Of a stretch of 64,000 nucleotides of DNA, positions 56,201 to 64,000 are shown in pieces; position 1 is the stretch's first letter; every line of letters starts with the position of its first letter. This stretch comes from Mytilus trossulus (lineage: Eukaryota > Mollusca > Bivalvia > Mytilida > Mytilidae). The stretch covers positions 49,248,448 through 49,312,447 of the forward strand of contig NC_086383.1 of assembly GCF_036588685.1 (NCBI RefSeq), read 5' to 3'. The notes below the pieces were generated by a model that worked only from the letters and a program-made list of their open reading frames with translations, was not told the origin of the DNA and did not search any database. Made by a program: the position numbers and the translations under genes.

Positions 56201-59200
56201 CTGGTATCTATGATGAGTTTATTTACAACCACTGGGTCGATGCCACTAGTGGTGGAGATTTATTTCCCCGAGGGTATCACAAGCCCAGTAGCCAGTCCTT
56301 GTTGTGCTGACATGAATTGTCATTGATATGGTTATATTTATTAGTTTACTGTTTACTATTTTATGATTTTTTTGAAATACTAAGGCTTTTCTACCTCAGG
56401 CATTGATTACCTTAGCTGTATTTGACAAAACTTTTAGGAATGTTGGTCCTCAATGCTCTTCAACTTCGTAATTTATTTGGCCTTTTTAACTTTTTTTGAT
56501 TCGAGTGTCACTGATGAGTCTTTTGTAGACGACACGCGCGTCTGGCGTATATACTAAATTTAGTCCTGATATCTATGATGAGTTTATTTACAACCACTGG
56601 GTCGATGCCACTGCTAGTAGAGATTTATTACCCCGAAGGAATCACAAGCCCAGTAGTCAGTCCTTGTTGTGCTGACATGAATTGTCATCGATATATTTAT
56701 ATTTATAAAGTTACTGTTTTCAAATTTTGAATTTTTTGAAATACTAAGGCTTTTCTACCTCAGTAATTGATTACCTTCGCTGTATTTGGCAAAGATTTAG
56801 GAATTTTGGTCCTCAATGCTCTTCAACTTCGTAATTTATTTGGTCTTTTTAACATTTTTGGATTCGAGCGTCACTGATGAGTCTTTTGTAGACAAAACGC
56901 GCGTCAGGCGTTTATACTAAACTTAGTCCTGGTATCTATGATGAGTTTATTTGTCTCATTAGCACTTAAATCACATCCTACATTATATGTATTTGATAAC
57001 TGTTACTTTGGAGTAATACAAATTGATTTCGTACGATTTATTGGTTAAGGACTTCGAGATTGATTTCAGTCTGTAATACAGATCTGTTCCTAGTGTCTTT
57101 TTGTTGTTGAGATGTACAAGTACCCGGCTACGTTCAATTGTATTTTTGTCCATCTGATGGGTTAAGCCTTTTTCAATTAATTTTATAGTTTGTTCTTATG
57201 TGTACTGTAATACCACTGTCCCAGGTTAGAGGAGGGTTGGGATCTCGCTAACATGTTTAATCCCGCCACATTATGTATGTGTGTGCCTGTCCCAAGTCAG
57301 GAGTCTGTAATTCAGTGGTTCTCGTTTGTTTATGTGTTGCATATTAGTTTTTCGTTCATTTTCTTTTTATATAAATAAGGTCGTTAGTTTTCTCGTTAGA
57401 AATGTTTAACATTATTTTCGGGGGCTTTTATAGATGACTATATATGTGGTATGACGTTGCTCATTGTTGAAGGCCGTACGGTGACCTATAGTTTTTAATT
57501 TCGGTGTCATTTTGGTCTCTTGTGGACACCATATTTTTTTTTCATATGTATATACATGTTTTTGTACTTGCATCCAAATTACAAAAAAAAAACACAAACA
57601 AAAAGATCCTGCTCCCCTATGGCATGCTCGTGTTATTACCAACACAGTAAATAGTATAATTTGGTAGATCATATTTGTGAAAAGGTAAAGGCAAGCCGAT
57701 TGATGTTACGACACAAGGAACATATCCGATATAATCTGTGAAACGGTTATTCCATAACGGTCAACCAACTCGCGATCGCGTCTGTAAAATTTACGATGGG
57801 ATGATTTCGACTTCACCATTTGAAACTCTTGGTTAAATTGCTTCATTGTAAGCAGCAATCCTCTATCAAGGAAAGCATTATGGGAAATACAAGCCCGGGA
57901 ATGTCGTATTCATTGGGATATATATGCTACGTATGGAGGCGCTGCTGGAATGTTGATACATAGAAATGGAAATTTCACAATTGGGTAGCTGAAATCATCT
58001 CTTTTGTCGTAAAGTTTTGTTTCCAATCGGCTCTGATTGTCAATTTCTGGATGTCAATCAATATTTGTGTCCGACTTAACTGTATCTGTAGTATCCTTTA
58101 TCTCTAGCTCGATGGGATAGAGAACATCATCTTTATAGAGAAAAGTAAAGTTCAAAGATTTTGCTAACTTCTTATCTTTCGTCCTAATTTCATGTACAGT
58201 ATAAACTCAGTCTCATAATACTAAAGAAACAAGTCGGCAAGAAGAGGGACACAATTGGTTCCCATTGTATTACGACTGTCTGTTACAAAACACGTCCTCT
58301 AAACGTAACAAATATGTTGTCAATTAAGAATTCAAGCATCTTGACAATGTCAGTTTCAGAGATTTTTTTGTTTGAATCAAGTAGGATGTATCCCTCCCTA
58401 AGACAAGAATCTTGTATCTATATTAATCATTCTTTTTTAGAAAACAAAGCAATACCGACTCTTTCGATTCGTCTTTTAGTTTTGAATGGAGAATTCTAGT
58501 GTTAAGTGTAGAAATTTTTAGTATCCCCTTCTGATTCACGCCATTCATTTATAAAGCAGTGTATGGATATTTTAAATACCTCCCTCGTAAACACATTTTT
58601 TCGTAAAAGCAAACACCACCAGGGAACGCACAGGTACCATTTTAATAGGTCACTTATTGAGAATAATTAATTCACTTGTATTCGCACTTAACACTACAGG
58701 TAGATAACTCTGTAAAATCAGCAGAACGTTTTAATGACGTTGTGTCCTGAAGGGAATATTAAGCTTCTCAATGATCAAAATAAGTGTTTGTCAAACTGCT
58801 ATATAACCAGTGTATTTTTTCTGATTTAACGGTTTGTTCAATTTTATTTATTTTTTTATATTTTTATCAAAGGGTCAAAGTAAATACTTTGTCAAAATTT
58901 TAAGAAAATTAAACGAGCCAAATCCTTAATTAATTTGGTTGATCATAATTGCGAAGCACATCAATATCATATTTGATTTCCATATACAATACAGAAATAC
59001 AGCAGTTACTTTTGCACTTGGTATCATTGACATTGAAAAACATAATTACAAGAACCGAACGTTTCTTTTTATAATTTATGGGTTAGTAAAAGTGACGATC
59101 GTGCGCATATTTTTAGGTCGAGCTGCATACAAAATGTGCTTCAGTCACCCCGCTTTAACGACCCCAATAACATTACAAATACAAATAAAAACAGTTGTTT

Positions 59201-62200
59201 TTTATTTGTGTTATAGTGTTGCAAATCCATTTACATATTGCCTCATCTCTTTATTCTGTGACTAGATATCTATTTCCAATGAAACGTCAATAAAACATTA
59301 TTCAGAATAAGAGTTGAAGCGTATATAAAACAATATGATTTTCAATAAACATTAGCCATTTAGCCTACACAATTATTCCAATATAATTTCTATCTGAAAT
59401 ATTTATAATATCATTTGTCTTTCTTCTATATAAATGTTTGTTTGAAATTGTTATAATGATTTATTACTTATAACGTATATATATAGCTACATATCTATAC
59501 AGTTGGGTGCAAACTAAGCATTACATAAAGCAAACGTACATTAACGCCGCATGCACATATTTTGTTAGCTTACTTCAATTTTCACATTCACTAGTAAACG
59601 CGGGATTACTATATATAATTACGTAAACAAACGCGATAAAAATGCAAATTTTTAATGTCTTCCCTAGTAAACTCGCGTTTAATCTGTACCCGTTTAGCTA
59701 GGAGTAAACGGGTGATTACTTAAGTTTTCACGAGTTTATCCATTCTTGCCATTAAAAGTAAGCGGGCGTTTACTCTAGTTTATTTTTACGTCAACTTGAC
59801 GCGCGTTTATTTTTCGCGTTAACTAATTGTGTAAATTATGAAATAAACTTCGTACATATTTTTATATATATCTTTTTATTTTGTTTAAATGACTTTAATT
59901 TTAATATTTCACGTATACATGGTAAATGTGTTTGTAACCGTAACAATTCAAAAACATTTTATTTCGAAATTTCAACTTTTATTAATTGTTAAAAATTCAG
60001 TTCCAATGACTTTAAATTGCGGATTTTCTATATGTTCTTTTCAAAAGTATACAGGTTCAAATTTCGACTCACAAAAATATTAGAAAAAATTATTTCAAAA
60101 TTAAATCATGCAAAACTATGTGTAAATGTAAAATTATGATGTAAACATTTTCATAAGTACAATGTATTTAGTGAACAGTGTTTACGGCAGATTCAACTAG
60201 GTTTCATGCTTCAAGAAATAAAACAAATGACTTTTCGTACACAACCTTTGGTTCCATGCTGTAGCCTTCTATCGCAGCTTTTCATCTAAAAGTTAATTAT
60301 TTCTCAATCTGCGTTAACGCGATCGAGTTTACTTCAAAAAGTAAACGTGTGCGCGTTTACTTTTGTAGAAATAGAAGACATTACATGGAGTGCACTGTCA
60401 CTGCGCACACGAGTCTGTTTAATATTTATTACAAAATGCATTGATGTTTTGTAATTCCTACAGTTTTCCCCTATCGACCTCCAAATCATTTGTTGAATTC
60501 TTTTGATAATTTTAAAAAGAGTGTTGATCGAAATTCATTTTCGCGCTTAAAATATTGATTCGATATACTTAAATCAGACGCACGGTCAACGCTTTTACAA
60601 TCATGTAAAATTTCAAACAGACGTAATCAATTGCATCATAATCATGCTGTAATTATAAAATTCCGAGTAACATGTACATCATGCGTTTCAGTTGCTTTAT
60701 ATTAATAAAAATAATATCTTTATGTAAAACATACAAAAACCAATTTTGGTTGTGACAAATACATTGACAAACAAACATAATGAAACATAATGAAAACTCA
60801 ACAATATTATAAGAAATATTATAAAAACAGTTACTGTTCTCCTTTCCTCAGTTCTAATGACTCTTTAATAAAAGAAACAACTGCTTTTACATCATTTGGT
60901 GTTGATGGATTAAGTATTATCACGAGTTTATCATTAATATTAAGTTTATTAAAATTTACATATTTTTGTATATAATATTTTAAAAAGATTTCTCTTTTAT
61001 TTTTATCTATTTTACAGTTGAAGAAAAAATGAAATTCATCGTCTAAGATATTACATATTTTACATTTTCTTTCATTTCGTGGTATTTTGGTATATCGTCC
61101 AGTTTCTAAGAAGAGACAATGATCGCTTATTAATCGTTGTCACGTTATCACGGAAAGCTCATGCAGTCATGAATACTGAATGTGATTGAAAAATGATTTT
61201 TTTAAAGACAATACAAAGTACGGATGCTCGAAAACATTCATATTACTATGTAATTATTATTGTTTAAAAACATATAAACTGTACGCACATGGGGTAAACT
61301 AATTTCATTTTTTTCCTTATTTCAATTGTCTATTTGCTAATTACAAATTTTGTTTCTGTTGTAATATTCTATTTGCTAATTACCGATTTGATTCTGTTAT
61401 TACACATATTTAATTAAAAACGCGTCCTTTTGTCACTTGTAGGCTGGTTTCTTACCACACAAATTTTTTTTCTGCCCACGGTAGACATGATGAGGTAAAC
61501 ATGATCTATCGGCGTTTTGAGATATAGGAGGATGTAATATGAGTGCCAATAAGACAACTTTCTATCCAAGTCACAATTTATAAAAGTAAACCCTTATTAT
61601 AGGTCTTTAACTAAAAGCATTGTCTCACACGGAACAGCAAGCTATACAAGGCCCCTAAACATGGCTAGTGTTACATCATTTAAACGAGAAAACCAACGGC
61701 CTTATCTAATAATAAACGAGAAACGAGAAACAGTTGTGTTTGACCACATCAACAAACGACAACTACTGAACACAAGGTTCCTGACAGTTACAAACAAATG
61801 CAGTGAGTTTAAACGTTTTCATAGGTACCAACCTTTTTTTATTGAGAGTTGAGAAATAACATATTGCACGGAATTTGGTGTAGAATATGTTTACCTAATG
61901 ATTTTAATACGATATGCAGACACATTTATTTGTAAAAGACGTGTCAATTATTATATCTTACGATGTATGGTCACCATATTTCGTGATTTCAAAATAAAAC
62001 AAAAATTCAGAGGAAAGCAAAACAATTTGTCGTCATACAATGTAACTAAGTTTTAACCAATGATGAACTGAGATCAAACGAATTAAACCACGATGGCTTA
62101 ATAGAAATAATCAACAGGCCAGAGACATGATAAATCGGCTGAAAACAAGACAAACATTTACTTTTCTTTGAGATATCTATCAATAGATATTAGAGAAATA

Positions 62201-62296
62201 ATGCTTACCAACGGGTACACATACATGGTTCCCGTACAATGCTATAATACACCTTTGTCTGTTAATACAAGGATTAGGCCAACACTGGTTTGGATT
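43126..62296 (-). CDS. Probable EGF-repeat single-pass membrane receptor gene (partial model)
   Basis: Supported exons in transcript order: 62209-62296 (Cys-rich), 55731-55841, 54670-54774, 53133-53237 and 52457-52576 (one EGF-like domain each, all phase 1-1), and 43126-44247 (transmembrane helix plus cytoplasmic tail). EGF-like domains are extracellular, disulfide-linked modules; together with the helix this predicts a type I surface protein. The EGF chain leaves in phase 1 but the membrane exon enters in phase 0, so at least one exon between 44.3 and 52.4 kb is missing from the model. The signal-peptide exon also lies upstream and may be outside the window. The intron next to the membrane exon is filled by repeats, including a Harbinger-like element. 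It remains possible that the membrane exon belongs to a different - strand gene. No specific family could be named. Confidence 0.5.
44498..44660 (+). repeat. Dispersed family R1 copy
   Basis: It has agcttgatgttcggtgtgag, ccaaggctccgtgttgaagg, gagagttgtctcattgacat and ccacatcttcc, close to 22,900-23,040. Confidence 0.75.
44661..45344. other. Intron sequence with a low-complexity repeat
   Basis: 44,840-45,060 alternates tcctg and long T tracts and ends in a C-rich segment, as in a decayed dispersed repeat. No exon was recognised. Confidence 0.4.
45345..45590 (+). repeat. Dispersed family R3 copy, + orientation
   Basis: It has taccgtagccgtatttggca, ctcaatgctcgtcaactttg, gcgtcactgatgagtcttat and acgcgcgtctggcgtatta, the inverse of 42,405-42,560 and related to 56,400-56,560. 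Confidence 0.75.
45835..46000 (-). repeat. Dispersed family R1 copy
   Basis: It has gattgtcaatgagacaactc, acaagagaccaaaatgacac and aggttaccgtacggccttca. The 81-codon frame ending here is not a gene. Confidence 0.75.
46001..47533. other. Intron sequence, possible small exons only
   Basis: On the - strand a TTTTTGCAG acceptor near 46,450 precedes YYQRKRSDTQNE with a weak donor, and a consensus donor (GAAG|GTAAGA) occurs near 46,130. Neither fits the phase 1 to 0 exon required by the receptor model. An R1 tail lies at 46,741-46,802. Confidence 0.3.
47534..49144. mobile_element. 1.6-kb DNA transposon with terminal inverted repeats, Harbinger-like
   Basis: The ends TGCCCGCGTCACACTGTCCC and its exact inverse (ending at 49,144), extending to about 27 bp with CGATTTT, are flanked by the same 3-bp word TCA (47,531-47,533 and 49,145-49,147). 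A 3-bp duplication suits the PIF/Harbinger group. Both subterminal regions are full of acgatgg / cgaagg words, as expected for transposase-binding repeats; a 24-bp unit is repeated three times near 47,761-47,829. No intact transposase is present, so this copy is non-autonomous. Confidence 0.75.
48434..48562 (-). pseudogene. Short coding remnant inside the Harbinger-like element
   Basis: The - strand frame MRTRTATALFLLIQFEQEEQ then LLQAQDLLLQ runs to a possible donor at 48,472 or to TAA at 48,434. Leu/Gln/Glu-rich starts of this kind occur at the N-terminus of Harbinger-type proteins, but 42 codons are too few for certainty. Confidence 0.3.
49555..50581. repeat. Recent tandem duplication, unit 524 bp
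   Basis: Unit 1 is 49,555-50,078 and unit 2 is 50,079-50,581. They agree almost base for base, apart from two short deletions in unit 2 (one copy of ttacaggtaag and a segment near ctatgataaag) and a few substitutions. Each unit starts gggcgtatgacatttgcgcc and contains the word catttgcgccgatt three times in its first 90 bp. No gene is present. Confidence 0.9.
50582..51602. other. Intron sequence with an inverted R2 fragment
   Basis: 50,915-50,995 is an R2 copy on the - strand (agacagcaacccgaccaaag, cgaaggcaaccaatcggtct). The rest is AT-rich with no exon recognised. Confidence 0.5.
51605..52133. mobile_element. 529-bp MITE, Tc1/mariner-like ends with TA target sites
   Basis: The left end cacatggaaaaatgtattgc and right end gcaatacttttttccatgtg are inverted repeats continuing to about 27 bp. 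TA flanks both sides (51,603-51,604 and 52,134-52,135). The interior is AT-rich with no transposase frame. Confidence 0.75.
52457..52576 (-). CDS. EGF-like domain exon (nearest the membrane exon)
   Basis: 120 nt, phase 1 in and out, acceptor TATTGTAG, donor GTAG|GTTTAT. It reads ADPCANGYCMNGGTCTMSGY then SYSCQCSATHNGDRCDNIIV, six Cys with EGF spacing (C..N..C.NGGTC......Y.C.C......G..C). Confidence 0.85.
52610..52800 (-). repeat. Dispersed family R1 copy
   Basis: It has gattgctaatgagacaagtt, ctcgccatagaccaaaggac and catcccgcatagaatgcc. It lies immediately 5' of an EGF exon and is more diverged than other copies. Confidence 0.65.
53133..53237 (-). CDS. EGF-like domain exon
   Basis: 105 nt, phase 1-1, acceptor TTTTATAG, donor AA|GTAAGA. 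It reads GNPCYNNPCGAGTCTVAGYN then FNCACPSFFTGSRCE, six Cys with the terminal G.RC of EGF repeats. Confidence 0.85.
53400..53515. repeat. 37-bp tandem repeat around the palindrome cgctagcg
   Basis: catcgctagcgagaatggga, gtggatcgtaacc occurs twice plus a third partial copy. The outer parts gccatcatcgctagcga and tcgctagcgaagatggc are inverted to each other, so the whole could fold into a hairpin. Confidence 0.7.
53640..53945 (+). repeat. Dispersed family R1 copy
   Basis: aataaggccgttagttttct, gctttgctcattgttgcagg, cgttcggttacctatagttg and gttgtctcattggcaatcgt place it in R1, lacking the 5' part. Confidence 0.75.
54115..54235. repeat. Two-copy ~50-bp tandem repeat
   Basis: gatcagtcaccaggaatatt, ttttgtcgtagtcag and ttttttcgcgatca occur twice in succession with small indels. 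Confidence 0.6.
54310..54420 (-). repeat. Diverged family R1 fragment
   Basis: gatgtcgtatgagtgccaat, gagtcaattcttcattcaag and tcacaaattataaag resemble 61,525-61,590. Confidence 0.55.
54670..54774 (-). CDS. EGF-like domain exon
   Basis: 105 nt, phase 1-1, acceptor ATTTTTAG, donor AA|GTAATA. It reads TPCTVHPCGVGSCAINGNTF then KCTCPGYYTGNKCQ, six Cys with EGF spacing. Confidence 0.85.
54955..55375 (+). repeat. Dispersed family R2, near full-length copy
   Basis: It aligns by eye with 1,585-2,010 along its length (acatcttctgacatcagact, gtatagggggagggttgaga, ggggccagctgaaggacacc). Confidence 0.8.
55731..55841 (-). CDS. EGF-like domain exon
   Basis: 111 nt, phase 1-1, acceptor TACGTAG, consensus donor AA|GTAAGT. 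It reads DACASNNPCQHGGSCRNTVE then GTRCVCKDGFSGDSCE, the most canonical EGF repeat of the set (NPCQHGG.C, C.C..GFSG..C). Confidence 0.9.
55915..56150 (+). repeat. Diverged family R1 copy
   Basis: gtggttgtcgtttgttaatg, tttctcgtttct, cattttatagcttgctgatc and gaacgccgtacgttgatca follow the R1 order with many changes. Confidence 0.5.
56150..56960 (+). repeat. Tandem R3 repeat, ~365-373 bp period, 2.2 units
   Basis: The landmark ctggtatctatgatgagttt starts at 56,201, 56,566 and 56,939. Each unit contains ccactgggtcgatgccac, cacaagcccagta, atgctcttcaacttcgtaat, cactgatgagtcttttgtag and the acgcgcgtc.ggcgt core. The first third matches the monomer of the 3.9-5.24 kb array in opposite orientation. 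Confidence 0.85.
57120..57540 (+). repeat. Dispersed family R1, near full-length copy
   Basis: It has gatgggttaagcctttttca, ccactgtcccaggttagagg, ctaacatgtttaatcccgcc, cgtttgtttatgtgttgcat, tgaaggccgtacggtgacct and ggtctcttgtgg. Confidence 0.8.
57690..58500 (-). pseudogene. Decayed Penelope-like reverse transcriptase fragment
   Basis: On the - strand, pieces of a reverse transcriptase are readable in shifting frames. From 5' to 3' they include MLEFLIDNIFVTFRGRVL (about 58,280), YKDDVLYPIELEIKDTTDT (about 58,090; the catalytic Asp pair is retained in YKDD), RLETKLYDKRDDFSYPI, DRGLLLTMKQFNQEFQMVK and LVDRYGITVSQIISDMFL followed by a stop near 57,710. Several internal stops and frame changes show it is dead. 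The C-terminal motifs match what I remember of Penelope-like elements of fish and molluscs; the superfamily assignment is from memory. Confidence 0.65.
58501..59592. other. AT-rich intron or intergenic stretch
   Basis: A short Cys-containing - strand frame near 58,575-58,640 (TCAFPGGVCFYEKMC) was seen but has no matching acceptor. The 108-codon + strand frame at 58,939-59,265 has no domain or splice support. Confidence 0.35.
59593..60361. mobile_element. Foldback-like element rich in agtaaacgcg words
   Basis: The outer ends agtaaacgcg and gcgtttact are inverted. Further copies of the word in both orientations fill both flanks (for example cgcgtttaatctg, gtaaacgggtgattac, aagtaaacgtgtgcgcgttt). 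The centre is AT-rich and non-coding. Multiple short inverted words at both ends are typical of foldback elements. Confidence 0.45.
60831..61139 (-). pseudogene. 3' end of a non-LTR retrotransposon ORF2
   Basis: The - strand frame starts after a stop at 61,140 and reads RLISDHCLFLETGRYTKIPR, NERKCKICNILDDEFHFFFN, then C, and ends SFIKESLELRKGEQ with TAA at 60,831-60,833. The CKIC....DEFHFFFNC zinc-binding pattern after a GRY..IPR motif marks the C-terminus of LINE reverse transcriptases. Only the last ~102 codons remain, consistent with a 5'-truncated insertion. Confidence 0.65.
61525..61720 (-). repeat. Dispersed family R1 copy
   Basis: tatgagtgccaataagacaa, tctatccaagtcacaatt, acggaacagcaagctataca and gttacatcatttaaacgaga agree with the 27,641-27,832 copy at a lower level. 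Confidence 0.65.
62209..62296 (-). CDS. Cys-rich exon, probably EGF-related, upstream of the EGF exons
   Basis: Acceptor TTTTTTAG and consensus donor TTG|GTAAGC bound 88 nt that read NPNQCWPNPCINRQRCIIAL then YGNHVCVPV. Four Cys with C....C.....C.........C spacing resemble the first two-thirds of an EGF domain. It enters in phase 0 and leaves in phase 1, and the leftover G plus AT of the 55,841 exon gives Asp. Other phases are closed by stops. Confidence 0.5.
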
Positions 62297-62299
62297 CTA

Positions 62300-63260
62300 A
62301 AAAAGAGAAAAGTAGAAAAGCTGAATATTGCAGTATCTTTATTATATCACTTAGATACAATATGTACAACAAAAAATAATGATATCACTGTAAAATAAAA
62401 TTCAAACCCCGATTGTGATTAATATAAAGTAAATATGTTGACAATAAACTGTTTACAGTCATTTTAAGAATAAGATTAAGTTTAACATATAATAGTATTT
62501 TTCTCACTTTATCATACAATATCCCGTGTTTTGTATATATGTACTGACAGTAAACTATGTATTTGGAGAATAAGAACGATTTAGATTAATAATATGGTAA
62601 ATATCAACAAGAAAGTAACACATCACAAATAAACATACTAAAACATTATACAACATAACTTATGTAATCATACATGGAGAACTTGTCATTTGATTACTAG
62701 AAACCCCTAATAAAAGAACAGCAATATATTTTCCCGCAATATGTCTTAATATTATACAGAGAAGTTGAGTATAATTTTAGCGTTAACGTAGCTAGCATTT
62801 CCGGCAAATCATATGTGTAGAACTTGATAGTCAAAGCTGATAATACAGATTTTTGTACACTAAAAAATTATTTTTGTCTGAAACGGTTATTTTGATCTTA
62901 AAAGGATCTAAAAGTCAATAGAATATTCAGTCATGGTCAGTTAATTTTCAAACTTATCCGCTGCGGTTAATTCAGTACTGATCAAACAGTTCGCTTACAG
63001 TCAATTCTGTACTATTCAGTTGCATTTTAGAAAGTTCATTTTGATATTGAGGTGAACAGCTGGCTACATGTACTGATGTAGATATAAGCTACAAAACAGG
63101 CTGAGTATATACTGAACAACAACACATACACAGAATACAGGAAATATTGAACAGTAAAACTGCGACAACTGCCAACATCCCACTGATCCGAAAGGAATAT
63201 GCGTATAAACGAAGACAAATAACAACAATACACATGCATAGTCGTCAGGCATGTTAATTA
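62300..63260. other. AT-rich stretch without recognised genes
   Basis: No signal-peptide exon for the receptor gene was recognised here. Frames are short and lack splice support. Confidence 0.4.
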
Positions 63261-63585
63261 CTGTAAAAATACTTTTATTCGTGGGGTACCCATTTTCGTG
63301 GTTGTCGTGGATGACTTTATCCACGAATTTAAGTGTCCAACGAAATAAAACAACCATTGTCCAAATCAAGACACAATGACATGGAAAGATCCCCATCGCC
63401 GGGAAGGTTTGATATGATCTAGAGAATATATTGAATAATGCCAAATCTGAGAATACTTTAAAAGCAGTCACTGAACTACAACCAAATGCAGGAAAACTAA
63501 ATTCCACGAATTTTAAAACCCACGAACATGAAAATTTTGCTCAAACCACGAAAATTGATACCCACGAATTAAAGTACTTTCACAG
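63261..63585. mobile_element. MITE with ctgt..acag ends and TA target sites
   Basis: The left end ctgtaaaaatacttttattc (continuing gtggggtacccattttcgtgg) and right end gaattaaagtacttt plus cacag are inverted over about 40 bp. TA flanks both sides (63,259-63,260, 63,586-63,587). Open frames crossing it on both strands are by-products. Confidence 0.8.
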
Positions 63586-63587
63586 TA

Positions 63588-64000
63588 TCTGTCGGTATTA
63601 CAATTTTCTAAAATGCGTACGTCACCCTTTACATTTTGGTTACTTTGAACAGTTAAAAAAATATGACATGATTGATTTATGGATGATGGTCTGGATGATG
63701 TTTACAGAAAAGCGGAGAATGGAGAAATATTGGATGAAAACTAAAGACAAGCGAATAAGTGGTTGTAAACATATAACGAGTAGAGAATAATGATAAAAAA
63801 AATTAAGATTTGAGAAAACTGATTTTAAGAATTTAAAAGAAAGACATCAATGATCCGCATATATAAGAACAGAAAAGAACACTGGATGTTAGATGTGTAT
63901 TGATTGATGATTTAGTCTTAGATGCATGATTTTTTTGGTTAGTTGTTAGTGTGGCTTTGAACTAGCTGTCAGTAACTTCGAGTTCTCTCAGATCTGTACT
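63588..64000. other. Window end, nothing recognised
   Basis: The + frame to 63,790 begins inside the MITE and continues into unremarkable sequence (MVWMMFTEKRRMEKYWMK). No splice or domain evidence. Confidence 0.35.

Noticed and set aside
63064..63790. 147-codon - frame and 119-codon + frame
   Set aside because: Both overlap the ctgt..acag MITE and have no domain content.

Overview
The window looks like nuclear DNA of a bivalve mollusc, most probably a mussel of the Mytilus type. It is AT-rich and gene-poor, with short exons between GT..AG introns, EGF-like and C-type lectin exons, and many interspersed repeats and small inverted-repeat elements of the kind common in mussel genomes. The species call is an inference from these repeats and gene families; no search was run. 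No bacterial operon structure, CRISPR array, rRNA or intact tRNA was seen.

Layout. (1) 429-2915, + strand: 5' part of a secreted C-type lectin gene (signal peptide, helical stalk, first half of the lectin domain); the second half was not found. (2) 3.9-5.24 kb: four tandem copies of a ~351 bp repeat. (3) 7,145-36,518, - strand: one long gene rebuilt here as up to 15 exons whose phases all agree. It would encode about 1,044 residues: a short basic N-terminus, a Lys/Ser-rich triplicated block, a very acidic block of about 435 residues, and a compact C-terminal part that looks conserved. I do not recognise the family. The eleven exons from 7,145 to 32,276 are well supported; the four 5' exons, one of only 8 nt, are tentative. 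Its introns carry a 40-bp minisatellite, a 22-bp minisatellite and several MITE-like elements. (4) 36.5-41.7 kb: repeats only. (5) 41,704-42,018, + strand: terminal exon of a small Gly/Asp/aromatic-rich, probably beta-rich protein. (6) 43,126-62,296, - strand: exons of a probable single-pass membrane receptor: four complete phase 1-1 EGF-like exons, a further Cys-rich exon upstream, and a large exon carrying the transmembrane helix and cytoplasmic tail. (7) Within and around this gene lie a 1.6 kb Harbinger-like element (47,534-49,144), a recent 524 bp tandem duplication, a Tc1/mariner-like MITE, a decayed Penelope-like reverse transcriptase fragment, the 3' end of a non-LTR retrotransposon ORF and a foldback element.

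The three or four genes are unrelated in function as far as can be seen. Coding exons make up only a few percent of the window; much of the rest is repeats or AT-rich sequence with no visible content. Three mussel-type dispersed families recur. R1 contains gttgtctcattggcaatc or the variant with ggcactca. R2 contains ggggccagctgaaggacacc. R3 contains acgcgcgtttcgtctac, and its extended form includes the monomer of the 351 bp array.
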